Shown piece after piece: positions 1-6,122 of a stretch of 11,642 nt of DNA. The notes beneath the pieces were generated by a model. It worked only from the letters and a program-made list of their open reading frames with translations, was not told where the DNA came from and ran no database searches. Origin of the DNA: Promethearchaeota archaeon (lineage in GTDB: Archaea; Asgardarchaeota; Lokiarchaeia; Sigyniarchaeales; SOKP01). Each line of letters opens with the position of its first letter. The first letter of the stretch is position 1. The position numbers and the translations under genes were made by a program. The stretch lies in contig JAUWZT010000106.1 in assembly GCA_030615145.1 (NCBI GenBank), forward strand, positions 1 through 11,642, read 5' to 3'.

Positions 1-699
1 ATATTTTATAAAAAATTAAGATCATCTCCATTAAATCCATCCATAAATATAAATAATGGAGATGCCAGTACTAATTCTACCTTAGTGACTCTCGCGCTCT
101 CGGCGGATGGAGCAACAGAAATGTCCTTTAGAAATGGAACAACTGTAACTTGGACTAATTGGGAAGCATACGCCACAGCAAAACAGTTATATTTAGCAGG
201 TTCTACAAATAATACGGAATATTTAATCTGTGTTAAGTTTCGTAATGCAACAGGAGAAACTACGCCAGTTTGTGATGGCATCCTATATTTAATTTTCACA
301 CCGTTAAATCCATCAATAATTATAAATAATGGGGATGCCTATACTTATTCCACCTTAGTGACTCTCACGCTTTCAGCTGATGGAGCAACAGAAATGTGCT
401 TTGGGAACGAATCAACAGGTTATTGGACCAATTGGGAACCTTATGCTACAACAAAACAATTATATTTAGCAGGTTCTACAAATAATAAGGAATATTCAAT
501 CTATGTGAAATTTCGAAATGTACTAGCGGAAACTTCCCCTGTTAGTGATAGCATCCAATATTTAATCGCAGCTGAAGAAGAGAAAATTGGGCCCGTTATT
601 CCTGGATATCCTGATGGATGGCTCATTATTTCACTGCTTGCAGGAATAGGAGTAATTGCGAGTCTTAATAAATCTAAGAGAATTAAATTGAGAAACTAA
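1..699 (+). CDS. C-terminal part of a repeat-containing surface protein with a Loki-CTERM-like anchor (5' end cut off by the window)
   Basis: The reading frame is open from the left edge to a TAA at 697-699, so the true start lies outside the window and the GTG at 85 is internal. The visible 232 residues hold two tandem copies of a 91-residue unit that looks like a beta-sandwich (Ig/fibronectin-like) module, each with the conserved pieces LSADGATEM, TNWE.YAT.KQLYLAGSTNN and KFRN. After the repeats come an acidic linker (AAEEEKIG), the motif IPGYPDG, one hydrophobic helix (WLIISLLAGIGVIASL) and a basic end (NKSKRIKLRN). IPGY + helix + basic tail is the C-terminal arrangement I recall from Asgard surface proteins (Loki-CTERM type), by analogy with PGF-CTERM signals handled by archaeosortases. 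The protein is inferred to be exported, membrane-attached and displayed outside the cell, perhaps in adhesion or the surface coat; no catalytic motif is visible. Confident on exposure and anchor, not on function. Confidence 0.8.
   Translation: MFYKKLRSSPLNPSININNGDASTNSTLVTLALSADGATEMSFRNGTTVTWTNWEAYATAKQLYLAGSTNNTEYLICVKFRNATGETTPVCDGILYLIFTPLNPSIIINNGDAYTYSTLVTLTLSADGATEMCFGNESTGYWTNWEPYATTKQLYLAGSTNNKEYSIYVKFRNVLAETSPVSDSIQYLIAAEEEKIGPVIPGYPDGWLIISLLAGIGVIASLNKSKRIKLRN
31..576 (+). repeat. Two tandem 273-bp (91-codon) coding repeats in the surface protein
   Basis: Unit 1 spans about 31-303 and unit 2 about 304-576, with a constant offset of 273 bases. The copies remain similar at DNA level: bases 188-214 and 461-487 are identical over 27 bases, and the stretches starting at 31 and 304 differ at only a few positions. 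More units may lie to the left of the window. The nucleotide similarity suggests fairly recent duplication or ongoing homogenisation by recombination. Confidence 0.85.
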
Positions 700-711
700 C
701 TTCCAATTGAT

Positions 712-770
712 AGATTTTAATTTTAATAATTTTTATTTTTTTTTTTTTTAATATTCACTTTTTTTCCAAC
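712..770 (+). terminator. T-rich terminator after the surface protein gene
   Basis: Within 75 bases of the stop codon at 697-699 the plus strand carries several long T runs, the longest around 736-749 and another at 759-765. Archaeal RNA polymerase commonly terminates at such U-rich tracts without a hairpin. The gene to the right converges on this site. The rest of the interval 700-861 contains no open frame of note. Confidence 0.55.
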
Positions 771-861
771 ACTATGTTTGTTTTCAATAACTCTTATTAC
801 TGATTATTCCTGTATATCTCTTCTTTTTTCTCGATTCCTAAATTAGAAAAATTTTGTTTAA

Positions 862-2190
862 TTAAATCAATTCAGCGAATAGATTAAATCCTTCCGCCTT
901 GTAAATTCGAGCATTTACAAAAGATCCAAAGACACCTTTAAAATTCTCGATAAAGATATTTTTATAAGCGATATTTCTGCCAAAAGCTTGGTTTGATGTA
1001 GTTCCTTCATGTAATATCAAAATTTCCCCTTCCCAATCTGACCAGTTAGTATTTATTTTACTCAAGGATTCACGGAAGACATTAGAAAGTATTGTGGACC
1101 GTTTTTTTATAATCTTACTATTCACTTGTTCCATACTTTTAGCTTTTGTTCCAGGTCGAGGTGTAAACTTAGAAACATTAAGAATTTCGGGTTTTAGCCA
1201 TTTAATTAAATCTATAGTTTGATTAAAATCTTCTTCGGTCTCTCCGGGAAATCCACATATTATATCTGTTGAGATGGTTATGTAAGGAAATTCTTTCCTC
1301 AAAATCTTGAGTTTTTCTGCTATATCTGAAATAATATAAGAACGATTCATTTTTTTGAGAACAGAATCGCTTCCGGATTGAATGGGGATATGTAAAAATT
1401 GGTACACTTTATCAAGTTTAAACATGGAAATTAATTGATCAAAATTATCAACAATAAACCTTGGATTTAGCATTCCAATTCTTAGGAAGAACTTGTAATC
1501 CAAATGCACAATTTCTCGAACTAAATCGACTAATCTCGTGTTATTATACGTGTAAGTACTACAATCCTGAGATGTTAAGTATATTTGCTTAATTCCTTGT
1601 TTTAACTGATGTTTTACGTTCTCTACGATATTTATCGGATTATAGCAATTTAATCGCCCCCTGGCGTTTTTCACGCAGCAGTAAGTACAAGATCCTAAAC
1701 AGCCTTCCGAAATCGGTAAAATTCCAGTAATTTTTTCTTTAGGATGTTCGATTAAAAAGGTTGATTTATCAATCGATCTTTTAGATTTAAAAACGAGATT
1801 AGTTTTTCCGGATTTGATATCTTGAAAAATTAAAGGAAGGTCGTTTAAATTATCTAAGCTAATAATAGCAGAAAAGTTTGGGATTATCTTTTTAACCACA
1901 TCAATATAATTTGGTCCTATATGTGGCAAACACCCTGCGATGATGAAATACTTATTTGCTTCTTTTTTATAAGTGTTATATAATTCTTTCAGACGAGATT
2001 TTATTTTATTTTCGGTTTGTTGCTTTACGGCACATGTATTGATAATTACGAATTCAGCGCCTTCAAGCGTTGTTTCAGTGTATCCCGATTTAAATAAAAC
2101 ATTAGAAATAATGTTGGAATCTGCTGTGTTACTAGTACAGCCATATGTCTCTATCGCGAAAGTTACCGCTTGAATCTTCTTTTTAAACAT
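862..2190 (-). CDS. tRNA (t6A37) methylthiotransferase, MiaB/CDKAL1 family radical SAM enzyme (e-MtaB type)
   Basis: Predicted to turn N6-threonylcarbamoyladenosine at position 37 of tRNAs reading ANN codons into its 2-methylthio form, using two [4Fe-4S] clusters and S-adenosylmethionine. Numbered from the ATG at 2190: the N-terminal UPF0004 domain has the three cluster cysteines C18 (ETYGCTSN), C53 (NTCAVK) and C87 (AGCLP). The radical SAM motif CLGSCTYC supplies C164, C168 and C171, and a fourth cysteine follows directly. Further family motifs are PIQSGSDSVLKKMNR, STDIICGFPGETEEDF and FTPRPGTKA. A C-terminal TRAM RNA-binding domain covers about the last 60 residues. The 442-residue length is normal for archaeal members; the C-terminal membrane helix of animal CDKAL1 is absent. 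A TTG at 2202 is in frame and would add four residues; neither start has a clear ribosome binding site, so the ATG is preferred. MiaB-type i6A modification is less likely, because the archaeal members group with CDKAL1. Confidence 0.92.
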   Translation of the reverse strand: MFKKKIQAVTFAIETYGCTSNTADSNIISNVLFKSGYTETTLEGAEFVIINTCAVKQQTENKIKSRLKELYNTYKKEANKYFIIAGCLPHIGPNYIDVVKKIIPNFSAIISLDNLNDLPLIFQDIKSGKTNLVFKSKRSIDKSTFLIEHPKEKITGILPISEGCLGSCTYCCVKNARGRLNCYNPINIVENVKHQLKQGIKQIYLTSQDCSTYTYNNTRLVDLVREIVHLDYKFFLRIGMLNPRFIVDNFDQLISMFKLDKVYQFLHIPIQSGSDSVLKKMNRSYIISDIAEKLKILRKEFPYITISTDIICGFPGETEEDFNQTIDLIKWLKPEILNVSKFTPRPGTKAKSMEQVNSKIIKKRSTILSNVFRESLSKINTNWSDWEGEILILHEGTTSNQAFGRNIAYKNIFIENFKGVFGSFVNARIYKAEGFNLFAELI

Positions 2191-2353
2191 CTTTGGAAAC
2201 AACAGGCTTACAGTTATAACATTATAGAAGATTTTAATCTAACTAATTAAAAAAACTTTTTTCTTTTTGCAATTCCCTGAACTCTTCGAAAGAACACTAA
2301 AATTAGCATAGTTTTCTACAAGTCCAAACTTCCGTATTTTTAATAATAAAATC

Positions 2354-2372
2354 TAAAAAAACTTATATATTA
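2354..2372 (+). promoter_or_regulatory. Archaeal promoter (BRE + TATA box) for the 2410-3334 gene pair
   Basis: An A-run followed by CTTATATATTA (2362-2372) matches the archaeal BRE/TATA pattern well. Transcription would be expected to start about 25 bases after the TATA centre, near 2390-2395, just before a purine-rich AGAAGGA (2391-2397) that can act as ribosome binding site for the TTG at 2410. The interval 2191-2409 separates two divergent genes and otherwise shows only AT-rich sequence. Confidence 0.6.
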
Positions 2373-2409
2373 ATTGTATTACTTTTTAATAGAAGGATAA
2401 AATAAATAC

Positions 2410-2763
2410 TTGAAGCTAATGAAGGAATTTGAGATTAATAAACTTATAACTTTGCGTTTAGAAAACGGCAAAACAAATATCTACATAAATAAAAAATTGT
2501 TTCAACAGTGTAAATTCTTACTAATTAATATTGGACCTAATAATGTTTCAAACTTTGAAGAAATAACTTCTATAGACGAAGCAGAAAAAATATTAGATCG
2601 ATCATTAGAAGAAAAAAGATTAGAAGGATATGAAATACGACCAGAAGAGGGATTTTGGGCACATTGTTCTAACTTAGATGCGTGGGCTAAACATCAATAC
2701 GATATTTCAATAATTTTTAACAATGTTTATATATCGAATTTTATAGTTGAGATATATGAATGA
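2410..2763 (+). CDS. Stand-alone domain resembling the N-terminal domain of Lokiarchaeal repeat proteins; function unknown
   Basis: A 117-residue soluble protein. The pattern LENGKTNIYINKKLFQQCKF, then LINIGPNNVSNFEEITSIDEAEK, then FWAHCSNLDAWAKHQYD closely resembles, from memory, the domain at the start of many large Lokiarchaeal leucine-rich-repeat or helical-repeat proteins (typically ENGKT.IYVNG..F.QCKFLL.NI, SIDEAAEKLD, FWGHCSNLQVW). In those proteins the domain runs on into LLH.NLAFPLLK and then repeats; here the equivalent segment is divergent and the frame stops. It is therefore either a trimmed remnant or a stand-alone version. I chose the TTG at 2410 because the AGAAGGA at 2391-2397 lies 12 bases upstream; the ATG at 2419 is possible. 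The stop at 2761-2763 overlaps the start of the next gene, suggesting translational coupling. The domain has no known function that I can name. Confidence 0.7.
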   Translation: MKLMKEFEINKLITLRLENGKTNIYINKKLFQQCKFLLINIGPNNVSNFEEITSIDEAEKILDRSLEEKRLEGYEIRPEEGFWAHCSNLDAWAKHQYDISIIFNNVYISNFIVEIYE

Positions 2764-3334
2764 TTTGCCAAGAAACAAATATGAAATTCTAGATATAATT
2801 TTTACATTCCTCCATATATTATGTATATTCTTAACTGCTATCCTTATTTTAAGCAATTTGATAGTTTCTTTATTATTTATCATTATAGTTGTTATTATCA
2901 CATTTGCGGTTTTATTTTTGTGGATATCTCGGAACCCATTTAATATCTATCTAATTAGAGCATTTGCTTTTAATAATTTTTTCTTTACATTTATAGCACT
3001 TATTTTGTTCTATTCCAGTCTTTCTACTACACTAACAGAATATCCATTAGGTTACGCTTTACTTCTTTTCCCTTCAGGTTTTTATCTTATAATTTCTTAT
3101 AAGTGGTCTGCTGTTACTATTCTTAAAGATAAAAGAGCGGGTGCAATGTTAGCTTATGCAGGAAGAACTAAGGCTTCACGGCGACTTTTTTTTAAAGATA
3201 ACATGGAGGAAAGAATAAAACGAAAAGAATTAATTACCAAACAGAAGAAAGTATACAGATATAAATTGATAATTGCTTTAACTATAGCATTAACTTTAAG
3301 TAGTTTTGCAGCTCTAATATTTGGATTTTACTAA
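2756..3334 (+). CDS. Five-helix integral membrane protein, function unknown
   Basis: From the ATG at 2756 the product has 192 residues. Hydrophobic segments lie at about 12-33, 36-57, 69-90, 96-115 and 170-192. The long loop at 116-169 is strongly basic (SRRLFFKDNMEERIKRKE, then KQKKVYRYK) and should face the cytoplasm, which puts the N-terminus inside and the very short C-terminus outside. No transporter, enzyme or receptor motif is visible. The ATG lies inside the end of the preceding gene (overlap 2756-2763), so the two are almost certainly co-translated; a TTG at 2747 would add three residues. Coupling to a domain otherwise seen in Lokiarchaeal cytosolic repeat proteins suggests that the two products act together at the membrane, but that is inference. 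I do not recognise a family. Confidence 0.75.
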   Translation: MNDLPRNKYEILDIIFTFLHILCIFLTAILILSNLIVSLLFIIIVVIITFAVLFLWISRNPFNIYLIRAFAFNNFFFTFIALILFYSSLSTTLTEYPLGYALLLFPSGFYLIISYKWSAVTILKDKRAGAMLAYAGRTKASRRLFFKDNMEERIKRKELITKQKKVYRYKLIIALTIALTLSSFAALIFGFY

Positions 3335-3347
3335 TTTAAATATTTTC

Positions 3348-3363
3348 AAGACTTTTTTTTATT
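3348..3363 (+). terminator. T-tract terminator after the membrane protein gene
   Basis: A T run at 3353-3360 follows the stop codon (3332-3334) by about 20 bases, as expected for an archaeal intrinsic terminator. The rest of 3335-3485 has no usable open frame; it contains an inverted repeat at 3390-3412 and a TATA-like box at 3455-3468. Confidence 0.4.
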
Positions 3364-3454
3364 AAGGAGTAAAGTAATAATTTTTCAGATCAAGAAATAA
3401 CGAACTTCTTGAAATAATGGAAATTTTTTTAATTGAACTAATCTATTATTAGAA

Positions 3455-3468
3455 TTAATATATTTTAA
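3455..3468 (+). promoter_or_regulatory. TATA-box candidate for the zinc-ribbon gene
   Basis: TTAATATATTTTAA is centred about 25 bases before the ATG at 3486. With usual archaeal spacing, transcription would begin almost at the start codon, so the mRNA could be leaderless or nearly so. A weak GTGGA (3477-3481) is the only ribosome-binding-like element, and it would be lost if the start is truly leaderless. Confidence 0.4.
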
Positions 3469-3485
3469 TTAATAAGTGGAAAATT

Positions 3486-3941
3486 ATGACAAAGTACATT
3501 TACTGTAAAGTTTGCGATAAAGAAATCGATTACGCCGTAAGAAAGCCATTGGAAACGTTTCATAAAATAGTATGGGTGATTGTAATAATTGCTACAGTAG
3601 GAATCGCGGGTATTATATTTGCTTTTTACTACATGAATAAGAAGAAGGTTCATTGTCCTACTTGTCGAGCAAAAGTAGAATTTTCAAGAAAACCACACAA
3701 AAAACTTGAGGAAGAAACGGAGCAAATGGAGCCATTGACCACAAAAGAAATGGTTCTTAAAAAAGCTGGAAAAAAAATAGAAGCTAAAAAGAGAGCTAAA
3801 GAAGAAGAAGAGGAAGCGCCATCGGAAATAACCGATGAGAAAAGAGAAGAGCAAACATTTTGTCCCTACTGCGGAGAAGATATAAAGCCCGACGCAGTCA
3901 AATGTCCATATTGCCATTCTTCACTAAAAACACCTTATTAA
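3486..3941 (+). CDS. Membrane-anchored zinc-ribbon protein, function unknown
   Basis: A 151-residue protein with four CxxC pairs: C7/C10 (YCKVC), C57/C60 (CPTC), C126/C129 (CPYCGEDI) and C140/C143 (KCPYCHSS). The last two pairs are ten residues apart in a classic zinc-ribbon knuckle arrangement. The first two pairs look like the halves of another zinc ribbon, but a hydrophobic segment of about 23 residues (28-50, IVWVIVIIATVGIAGIIFAF) sits between them. A highly charged linker, probably helical and rich in Lys/Glu, covers about 65-122. Such proteins often serve as small membrane-associated adaptors in archaea, but nothing here identifies a partner. The ATG at 3486 is the only sensible start. 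The gene stands between two other small membrane protein genes on the same strand, each probably with its own promoter. Confidence 0.75.
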   Translation: MTKYIYCKVCDKEIDYAVRKPLETFHKIVWVIVIIATVGIAGIIFAFYYMNKKKVHCPTCRAKVEFSRKPHKKLEEETEQMEPLTTKEMVLKKAGKKIEAKKRAKEEEEEAPSEITDEKREEQTFCPYCGEDIKPDAVKCPYCHSSLKTPY

Positions 3942-4013
3942 TTTTAATTTTTAGAATCTTATCAATCACGTATTATTTAATAATTAAATAGAAAACATTC
4001 AAATAAACTAAAA

Positions 4014-4030
4014 TACATATAATATATTAA
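4014..4030 (+). promoter_or_regulatory. TATA-box candidate for the four-helix membrane protein gene
   Basis: An A-rich stretch (about 4005-4013) is followed by ACATATAATATATTAAT. A start of transcription near 4047 would give a leader of about 30 bases that includes GAGAGTGA at 4062-4069, eight bases before the ATG at 4077. This resembles the AGAGTGA in front of the TTG at 5907. Confidence 0.4.
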
Positions 4031-4076
4031 TAAAAATTTGAAAATCTAATTTAAAATATTTGAGAGTGAAAAGATT

Positions 4077-4847
4077 ATGCCTAGAAAACCAAGAAAAGAA
4101 CCAACGAGAGCGGCTAATGCCTTAGATGAATACTCAACGTGGGATTTACGCATTGCTAAATCGATTTATTACTCAATTATAGTTTCTTCAGCAATCACGA
4201 TTTTAGGTATTTGGTTAACGATTATTGGATGGTTAATAGAATCGGGTAGATGGGAAATAGTAGCAAGTTGGGGTCCTGGTGTGGCTGCTTTAATTATCGT
4301 GGGGATTATCGTATTACATATGTTTGTACTCGTCCTATTTTATATTTTATTTCGAGGAGGTATACTTAGATTATGCCAGAGACTCTTCAAGGATAGAGTA
4401 TTAGCCAAGAAGTACGAAGACTACACAACACTAAGACTCTTAATAGCAGTAACACTAATTAGTGTTTATATATTTCTCATAACATTATTTGTCGTAATAG
4501 TTCCTTCATTTTTCGTAGAATTAGTTGCGGACATGTGGACGTACATTCTAACAATTTTCAACCCAGGAAATTGGGTTTTGTTTGTCGGTTTAATGCTAAT
4601 TGTTATTGTAATGCTCGTGTATTTGGGATTTGCTATTTGGAATCATGGAGTCTTTCTCGTGCTCAAACGCGTTAAAAGAATAGAAGAAGAAGAAGAAATC
4701 GAAGAAGAGATTAAAAGAGAAGAGTTAAAGGGGGAAGACGACGAAAGTCTTCAAAAAATCTACACGAAGCAAACTGGAAAAAAAGCGATTTATCGAGGAA
4801 AGGAAACTAAAGCGTACAAGTCTTGGAAACGCAAAATGTTGAGCTAA
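4077..4847 (+). CDS. Four-helix membrane protein with a long charged cytoplasmic tail, function unknown
   Basis: A 256-residue protein. The N-terminus is basic (PRKPRKEPTRA). Membrane helices are predicted at about 30-54, 67-92, 120-145 and 166-188. The loop between helices 2 and 3 is basic and should be cytoplasmic; the other two loops face outside. The tail from 197 begins KRVKRIEEEEEIEEEIKREE, is very rich in Glu/Lys and probably helical, and ends in a basic segment (YKSWKRKMLS). Helix pairs 1-2 and 3-4 have the same topology and similar length, so an internal duplication is possible but not demonstrated. No catalytic or transport signature is visible. The start is supported by GAGAGTGA eight bases upstream. 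Its end faces the minus-strand gene at 4999, and both run into T-rich sequence. I do not recognise the family; it may be Asgard-specific. Confidence 0.75.
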   Translation: MPRKPRKEPTRAANALDEYSTWDLRIAKSIYYSIIVSSAITILGIWLTIIGWLIESGRWEIVASWGPGVAALIIVGIIVLHMFVLVLFYILFRGGILRLCQRLFKDRVLAKKYEDYTTLRLLIAVTLISVYIFLITLFVVIVPSFFVELVADMWTYILTIFNPGNWVLFVGLMLIVIVMLVYLGFAIWNHGVFLVLKRVKRIEEEEEIEEEIKREELKGEDDESLQKIYTKQTGKKAIYRGKETKAYKSWKRKMLS

Positions 4848-4873
4848 ACTCAAAAATAAAAAAAATAAAAAAC

Positions 4874-4908
4874 ATTCTTTCCTATTTTTTTTCTTAATTT
4901 TTTATTAC
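4874..4908 (+). terminator. T-rich terminator after the four-helix membrane protein gene
   Basis: T runs at about 4884-4892 and 4897-4904 begin some 30 bases after the stop codon at 4845-4847. The convergent minus-strand gene has its own T-rich stretches (seen as A runs on the plus strand) at about 4954-4980, so this short intergenic region ends transcription from both sides. Confidence 0.5.
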
Positions 4909-4953
4909 TTCTTAAGTAAGTATTAAATTGTAGATCTTTTTGTAAAAGTCTTT

Positions 4954-4983
4954 TTAAAAAAAATTAGAAAAAATAAAAAAGTT
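4954..4983 (-). terminator. T-rich terminator after the 302-residue protein gene
   Basis: Read on the minus strand, several T runs broken by single other bases start about 15 bases after the stop codon at 4999-5001. This fits archaeal U-tract termination; no stable hairpin is evident. Confidence 0.45.
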
Positions 4984-4998
4984 TATTATATGTAAATT

Positions 4999-5907
4999 TT
5001 ACCTTCTCATCATTCTGGGGTTGCGGAAAAGGTCAAGCTCACTTTTGGGCATCTTGTAATCTGTAGTACCTGTTGATTTCATCTTTTTATACAATTTTTT
5101 AACTATTTTCTTAGCATCGTCCATAAAGTTACACGCCATCCCAAATAATATCAAGTAGCGCATAAAAGTTTTGTCTTTTGCGTAATCTTCGTCGTAGATT
5201 TCAATCTCATACTCTTTTTGTATACGATGGCCATCTATTCTCGCAATTATTTTCTTTCCGATTAAAAATTTATAGTTCCTCCCGGGTCCGACTACTCCTC
5301 TTGCTAAAACCATTTGTAGCTTATCACCTTTTTCTTCGGGAAGGAGGGGAAATGTCCAACGTGAACCCCAGAATCGCCATCCTCTTACGAATCGAATTAA
5401 ACTTCTTACTCCTGGGATTTGTGCGTAAAAAACCGGTCCGGCGTGCTTAATTTCAAAACTCTGAACGAGAGAATGAGCTATACTTAATTCTATACCCCCT
5501 TTAAAATTACCACCTTTAGCCTTTGAGTCCAAAGTTTCTTCCATAATCGTAAAATAACGGCACACGAGTCTCTTCTCCTCTAACGGGCTCTCTTCCCATT
5601 GCTCCTTATTAAAAGCAATGATACTTTTCTTTTGGCCGTCTATTGAAATTACGCCTTCGATATCGAAGTTTTTAGAGAACCAACGTGTTTTTGCGGTGTA
5701 TTTGAGCTGTTGATGTATGCCCAATTCCTCGTCGTGCAAACGAGTTCTCCAAAAATTAACTTTCATTTTTTTGTAAACAATTTTTCCTTTAGGTTTTGGA
5801 ACGTCCTCATCTTTTTTTGGTTTAGTTGCTTTTTTCTTAGCAGGAGCAGCCCTTGCCTTCGCTCTTTCCTTTCTCTTTTTTTTATCTTCTTCAGGATCAT
5901 TATCCAA
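4999..5907 (-). CDS. Protein of unknown function with a lysine-rich N-terminal tail, possibly a tubby/LURP-one-like fold
   Basis: A 302-residue protein without a signal peptide. Residues 1-45 are Lys/Ala/Pro-rich and probably disordered, reminiscent of basic tails that bind nucleic acid or acidic membranes. Residues 46-302 look folded, with many beta-strand-like stretches, an aromatic patch (RFVRGWRFWGSRW, about 172-184) and a final part in which YKFLIGKKIIARIDG and YEIEIYDEDY are followed by a hydrophobic helix (about 247-260). Strands followed by a buried C-terminal helix recall tubby C-terminal/LURP-one domains, which bind phosphoinositides in eukaryotes, but this is a weak structural impression without a diagnostic motif. 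The start is a TTG at 5907: AGAGTGA lies six bases upstream, the next in-frame Met is residue 48, and the upstream ATG at 5925-5923 runs into a stop after two codons. The gene has its own promoter region in 5908-6122. Confidence 0.7.
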   Translation of the reverse strand: MDNDPEEDKKKRKERAKARAAPAKKKATKPKKDEDVPKPKGKIVYKKMKVNFWRTRLHDEELGIHQQLKYTAKTRWFSKNFDIEGVISIDGQKKSIIAFNKEQWEESPLEEKRLVCRYFTIMEETLDSKAKGGNFKGGIELSIAHSLVQSFEIKHAGPVFYAQIPGVRSLIRFVRGWRFWGSRWTFPLLPEEKGDKLQMVLARGVVGPGRNYKFLIGKKIIARIDGHRIQKEYEIEIYDEDYAKDKTFMRYLILFGMACNFMDDAKKIVKKLYKKMKSTGTTDYKMPKSELDLFRNPRMMRR

Positions 5908-5913
5908 TTTTTT

Positions 5914-5920
5914 TCACTCT
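5914..5920 (-). promoter_or_regulatory. Ribosome binding site fixing a TTG start
   Basis: On the minus strand AGAGTGA is followed by six A residues and then the TTG at 5907-5905. It partly matches the archaeal consensus GGAGGTGA and is what decides the start of the 302-residue protein. A TATA-like TTTAATTTTATTA lies farther upstream, around 5937-5952. The interval 5908-6122 holds no other gene; near 6123 it has T-rich minus-strand sequence that may end the reductase transcript. Confidence 0.5.
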
Positions 5921-6122
5921 TCCATTATTTTATTCTTGTAATAAAATTAAATTTCTTCGATAGCTTTTAATTTTTTCTTAATAAGACTTTTTTTCTTAAG
6001 AATTTTATTAGTTATACAAATATTGTTTGAAGTTTATAATTTTATTGTTTTAAGTTGACAATTTTTAAGTAAGATATACATTAAGAAAAGATAAAAGATA
6101 TTACAATTAACTAAATACTAAT

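Noticed and set aside
3363..3370. AAGGAG-like ribosome binding site after the membrane protein gene
   Set aside because: No start codon with an open frame lies within normal distance; the only nearby ATG (3418) opens 11 codons.
5178..5450. Plus-strand open frame of 90 codons opposite the 302-residue protein
   Set aside because: Lies fully inside a better minus-strand gene with a ribosome binding site; its product is an arginine/leucine/phenylalanine-rich shadow without domain character. The same applies to the frames at 6-299, 1973-2173, 2707-2901, 3465-3653, 3684-3917, 5710-5970, 9709-9936 and 10995-11207.
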